64,000 bases of DNA from Aureicoccus marinus (GTDB taxonomy: Bacteria > Bacteroidota > Bacteroidia > Flavobacteriales > Flavobacteriaceae): NCBI RefSeq assembly GCF_002954325.1, contig NZ_MQVX01000001.1:2524768-2588767 (forward strand), in the 5' to 3' direction. The first letter of the stretch is position 1; each line of letters starts with the position of its first letter. The notes beneath the pieces were generated by a model, which was given only the letters and a program-made list of their open reading frames with translations, had not been told where the DNA came from and made no database searches. A program made the position numbers and the translations under genes. This document shows positions 60,752 through 64,000 of this stretch, piece by piece.

Positions 60752-62411
60752 AACACTAAAATTTTCGTCTAAAGAAAGAAAGAACTGGATTGAACAGGCC
60801 CAGCAGGAAGAATTCGACTTGGTGGTCATTGGCGGAGGGATCACGGGAGCAGGAATCGCTTTGGATGCGGCCTCCCGAGGGCTCAAGGTTGTTTTACTCG
60901 AGAAGGGCGACTTTGCTTCGGGAACCAGCAGTAAATCTACAAAACTGATCCACGGAGGCTTGCGTTACCTCAAGCAATTCGATTTTTGGCTGGTCAAGGA
61001 AGTGGGATCAGAACGGGCTATTGTTCACCGTTTGGCCCCGCATTTGGTTTTGCCAGAAAAAATGTTATTGCCTTTAATCGAAGGGGGATCCTACGGCAAG
61101 TGGTTGACCTCGATTGGTTTAAAGGTCTATGATTTATTGGCTCAGGTAGAAGGGGATGATCAGCGCAAAATGGTAGAGAAGAAGGAAGCCAAGGCCCTGG
61201 AACCTCTTCTTCCCAAAAAAATTCTCAAAGGAGCGGGTTATTATGCCGAGTACCGTACAGACGATGCTCGCTTGACACTGGAAAACATAAAAACCAGCCT
61301 GAATTACGGAGCCCTGCCACTGAATTATACGGAAGTGATCGATTTTGTTTACGAGCAAGAGAAGGTAAAGGGGGTCACTGTGAAAGATGTTCTAAACGGA
61401 GAACTCTTCAACATCAAATCAAAGTATGTGATCAGTGCGGCTGGTCCTTGGGTGGATGAATTAAGAGGGATCAATAACTCCAAAAAAGGAAAGCGTCTCC
61501 ATTTGACCAAGGGAGTCCATTTGGTGTTTCCGTTCGAAAAACTCCCGGTCAAACAATCGGTCTACTTTGATATACCGGATGGCCGAATGATGTTTGCCAT
61601 CCCGAGAGGAAAAGTCACCTATATCGGGACAACCGACACCCACTATACGGATAACAAGGATAAGGTCCGTACCGACTTGACTGATGCGGTCTATTTGATC
61701 GCTGCGGTGAATAATATGTTCCCCAGCATTCAACTTAAAATGGAAGATGTGATTTCGTCCTGGGCCGGGTTAAGACCCTTGATTCACGAAGAAGGTAAAT
61801 CGGCCAGTGAGCTCTCTAGGAAGGACGAAATTTTTGTATCGGGCTCAGGCCTGATCAGCATCGCAGGCGGAAAACTCACCGGTTACCGCAAAATGGCCGA
61901 ACGCGTGGTCAACCGAGTAGTCAAGGCAAGGGAAGAGGATTACAACAAAATATCCAAGCCCTGTACAACAGGCGAAATTCCTTTGTGTGGCAACAATTTT
62001 AAAAACTTCTCCAAGGTTCAAAAGTACATTGATCAGTGGGAGAAAAAGATAACGGAATTGGGTCTTGAAGCCTATCAGGCCTGGTATTTGGTGACCACTT
62101 ATGGCACTCAGAGTGAAGAAATTTGGAAACGCTTTGAGGGGCGTACAGAACCGGATACCGAAGAACGTCTATTGCTGGCAGAGCTCAGTTTTTGTTTGGA
62201 TCATGAAATGGTCCATACCCCTGCGGACTTCTTTATTCGTCGAACTGGGAGACTTTATTTTGACATTGACTCGGTGCGCAAGCACTTGGACGCTGCGATT
62301 AAGTATTTAGAAACAGCCTTAGGGTACAGACCTGAGCAAAGCCAATCCTATCGTTCAGAATTACTTGAAGAAATCGAGGATCATTCTGCCTTTAGTCCAG
62401 AACGTCACTGA
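60744..62411 (+). CDS. glpD: Aerobic glycerol-3-phosphate dehydrogenase (FAD)
   Basis: Membrane-associated flavoenzyme oxidising glycerol 3-phosphate to dihydroxyacetone phosphate and feeding electrons to quinones. Length 555 aa. Seen: FAD loop DLVVIGGGITGAGIALDAAS, the GlpD signature KGDFASGTSSKSTKLIHGGL, TYIGTTDTHY, and SIAGGKLTGYRKMAERVV. Convergent with gpsA, which makes the same metabolite in the opposite direction; the 3' ends overlap by 20 bp. Confidence 0.96.
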   Translation: MSKTLKFSSKERKNWIEQAQQEEFDLVVIGGGITGAGIALDAASRGLKVVLLEKGDFASGTSSKSTKLIHGGLRYLKQFDFWLVKEVGSERAIVHRLAPHLVLPEKMLLPLIEGGSYGKWLTSIGLKVYDLLAQVEGDDQRKMVEKKEAKALEPLLPKKILKGAGYYAEYRTDDARLTLENIKTSLNYGALPLNYTEVIDFVYEQEKVKGVTVKDVLNGELFNIKSKYVISAAGPWVDELRGINNSKKGKRLHLTKGVHLVFPFEKLPVKQSVYFDIPDGRMMFAIPRGKVTYIGTTDTHYTDNKDKVRTDLTDAVYLIAAVNNMFPSIQLKMEDVISSWAGLRPLIHEEGKSASELSRKDEIFVSGSGLISIAGGKLTGYRKMAERVVNRVVKAREEDYNKISKPCTTGEIPLCGNNFKNFSKVQKYIDQWEKKITELGLEAYQAWYLVTTYGTQSEEIWKRFEGRTEPDTEERLLLAELSFCLDHEMVHTPADFFIRRTGRLYFDIDSVRKHLDAAIKYLETALGYRPEQSQSYRSELLEEIEDHSAFSPERH

Positions 62412-63411
62412 GTTTTTTGAATACCTTTTTCGGGTTTTTGTGATCGTATAGCACTTGGTAGACACTCGAGATAATAGGGAAGGCCTTTTTGGGCTCTTTT
62501 CCTTTGTTCTTTATGAGTTGAAAGGCGCTTTCCACGGCGTAGTATCCTTCGGCTACCATGTTCATTTCCATCATCGCACTCTTGACCGTATAGCCTTTAC
62601 CGATCATATTCCCAAACATGCGGTTGCGGCTAAACACCGAATAACCCGTCACCAATAAATCCCCGAGGTAGGCCGTGTGATTGATGTTTCTCTTCATTTT
62701 GTGGACCAAGGCGATAAAGCGCTTCATTTCTCGAATGGCGTTACTCATCAACACACTTTGGTAATTGTCTCCATACCCCAGACCATGGCCCATACCCGCG
62801 GCAATGGCGTAAATGTTCTTCAGCATCGCTGCGTATTCGGTGCCGACTATATCATCACTGAGCTTGGTTTTGAGGTAGTGACTGCTGATTTGATCCGCGA
62901 GGTAGGCCGCCTTTTCTTGATCGGTACAAGCGATGGTCAAAAAAGAAAGCCGTTCAAGCGCGACCTCTTCGGCATGGCAAGGTCCTGTGATCACTCCGAT
63001 TTGATCCAGAGGCAGACCGTACTCTTTGTGCAGGTGCTCCCCGACAATGAGTCCGCTTTGGGGCACAATTCCTTTAATGGCCGAGAACACCCACTTGTCT
63101 TCCATAGAGGAGGTGAGTTGATCCAGTTCCTTTTGTAAAAAAGCAGAAGGAATCGCCATAACTACGATGTCGGCTTGCCCTACCGCTCGGTTGATGTCTG
63201 CGGTAAGATCCAGGCGATTGACATCAAATTGAACTCCGCTCAGGTATTTTGGGTTGTGGCCGTGTTCAAGCAGGTAGTCTATGGACTCCTGACTTCGCAT
63301 ATACCAGTGTACATCTTCGGTATTTTCGAGGAACATTTTAACCAAGGCCGTCGCCCAGCTTCCTCCTCCCAGAACGGCAATCGATAAATTATTTGTCGGG
63401 TTTTCTGACAT
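62392..63411 (-). CDS. gpsA: Glycerol-3-phosphate dehydrogenase (NAD(P)+)
   Basis: Makes glycerol 3-phosphate from dihydroxyacetone phosphate for phospholipid synthesis. 339 aa from the ATG at 63411; a GTG at 63414 is possible. Seen: cofactor loop AVLGGGSWATALVKMF, VITGPCHAEEVALER, the catalytic Lys in GTEYAAMLKNIYAIAAGMGH, GLGYGDN, and the C-terminal substrate region. Convergent with glpD. Confidence 0.96.
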   Translation of the reverse strand: MSENPTNNLSIAVLGGGSWATALVKMFLENTEDVHWYMRSQESIDYLLEHGHNPKYLSGVQFDVNRLDLTADINRAVGQADIVVMAIPSAFLQKELDQLTSSMEDKWVFSAIKGIVPQSGLIVGEHLHKEYGLPLDQIGVITGPCHAEEVALERLSFLTIACTDQEKAAYLADQISSHYLKTKLSDDIVGTEYAAMLKNIYAIAAGMGHGLGYGDNYQSVLMSNAIREMKRFIALVHKMKRNINHTAYLGDLLVTGYSVFSRNRMFGNMIGKGYTVKSAMMEMNMVAEGYYAVESAFQLIKNKGKEPKKAFPIISSVYQVLYDHKNPKKVFKKLSDVLD

Positions 63412-63540
63412 CACACAAGAATTACCAAACTTTTGCGTTTACAATTAGAAGTATTGAAAAAACACCTCTGGCTCGCAAGATAAGGAGGTCTATATAAGGC
63501 AGGAAATGGCCTCTTAAAATTTTGGTTGGTTATTTAGTTA

Positions 63541-63588
63541 GGAATCGCCTTGTTCTTTAAAGAGCAGGGCGGTTCTTTTTTTGGACAA
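63541..63588 (+). terminator. Intrinsic terminator with no plus-strand gene before it
   Basis: Stem GAATCGCC / GGCGGTTC extended by GTTCTTT / AAGAGC pairs, followed by seven T on the plus strand. The T tract fits plus-strand transcription, but the flanking genes (gpsA, cytochrome) are both on the minus strand. A second hairpin, GAGGTC / GGCCTC, lies at 63486-63514. Confidence 0.65.
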
Positions 63589-63591
63589 GAC

Positions 63592-64000
63592 CTAAAGCGT
63601 ACGCAGGTATTCCGCCACTTCTTTCGCCTCGTCTTCAGACAAACCAGAATTGGTCATCAGCCTTTTTTCGTACTGTTCATACAGGGCAATGGCTATGGGA
63701 TCTTCTTTCACCATTTCGATCGGATTCAAAATCATATTCAACACCCATTCCGGACTTCTTCTTTCGTAAATTCCGGCCATTGGAGGACCAATCATGATGG
63801 TCTCTGCCATGTGGCACTGGGCGCATTTGGCGTTGTAAAGACCTTCGCCTGCAGTGGCCATTTCAAAGTTGATCTCTTCGGTGAATTTATAGGATTGAAT
63901 GGGCCCGATACCCTTGTTGTCCAGGTCAACGGGAACAACCACGGGCTCTTTTTCGGCTGGAGTTTCCTGATCTACCCGTGTGCGTTCAAAAGAATCTTTT
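63592..64000 (-). CDS. c-type cytochrome (NosC-like), 5' end outside the window
   Basis: At least 135 residues; the gene begins beyond 64000. One haem site, KCAQCHM, followed by GPPMAGIYERRSPEWVLNMI, IEMVKEDPIAIALYEQYEKR and a Met in RLMTNSGLSED as a likely distal haem ligand. The plan matches the small cytochrome encoded before nosZ in Bacteroidota nitrous oxide reductase clusters, so it may deliver electrons to NosZ. Neighbouring nos genes would lie upstream of the gene (beyond 64000) or elsewhere; none is in the window. Confidence 0.8.
   Translation of the reverse strand, partial: KDSFERTRVDQETPAEKEPVVVPVDLDNKGIGPIQSYKFTEEINFEMATAGEGLYNAKCAQCHMAETIMIGPPMAGIYERRSPEWVLNMILNPIEMVKEDPIAIALYEQYEKRLMTNSGLSEDEAKEVAEYLRTL

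Noticed and set aside
62677-63138. 153-aa plus-strand frame opposite gpsA
   Set aside because: Antisense shadow of gpsA without domain evidence.

Overview
The window looks like chromosome from a Bacteroidota bacterium, most likely Flavobacteriales. The signs are Bacteroidota-type promoters (TTTG, about 19 bp, TAnnTTTG) before ompA, sodA and acpP; the almost complete absence of Shine-Dalgarno sequences; a Bat/MoxR aerotolerance operon; an OmpA protein with thrombospondin type 3 repeats; an IPExxxVDY-family gene; and the run purF-like, PfkB kinase, rnhA, purN / acpP, fabF, rnc, IPExxxVDY, pyk. Genus cannot be told from sequence reading alone. There is no CRISPR array, phage, insertion sequence or resistance island; this is dense core chromosome.

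Layout. 1-5117: a cut-off prolyl oligopeptidase, asd, mscL, alr and tdk on the minus strand, then a conserved unknown gene and rsmI on the plus strand. 5114-13452: stress and housekeeping genes (AhpD-like, OsmC, recJ, lpxH, enoyl-CoA hydratase, MATE, GNAT, universal stress protein), tRNA-Ala(GGC) and an SDR. 13449-22028: an AddB-like nuclease, ompA, kbl and an AddA-like helicase-nuclease. 22102-23417: sodA, then a 700-bp gap holding three tandem small RNA-like genes. 23418-31836: the purine / fatty-acid / glycolysis core cluster. 31841-34608: PAS, TetR, CYTH, pheS. 34714-39171: two SulP anion transporters around a beta carbonic anhydrase, a probable bicarbonate uptake module. 39217-48204: an eight-gene moxR-DUF58-Bat operon. 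48360-55891: oxidoreductases, sugar kinase, phosphatase, an OmpA-like envelope protein and an orphan gene. 56026-58536: genes around 3-hydroxyanthranilate dioxygenase. 58645-64000: CAP lipoprotein, CvpA, glpD and gpsA, and the end of a NosC-like cytochrome c.

The most interesting structure is between sodA and the purF-like gene. On the minus strand there are three units, each with a promoter-like TAnnTT box, exactly 5 nt, a nearly invariant 39-40 nt core starting CCATAG, and then a terminator hairpin whose sequence differs while its fold is kept. They read as three genes for RNAs of about 75 nt.

Second, five genes (recJ, a universal stress protein, a SulP transporter, an AlbA_2 protein and a DUF1304 protein) are each broken by what looks like one missing base, and the addA-like gene has no ATG/GTG/TTG upstream of its Walker A motif. 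Because both halves of every broken gene are otherwise intact, base-deletion errors in the assembly are the simplest explanation, but natural frameshifts cannot be excluded from this sequence.
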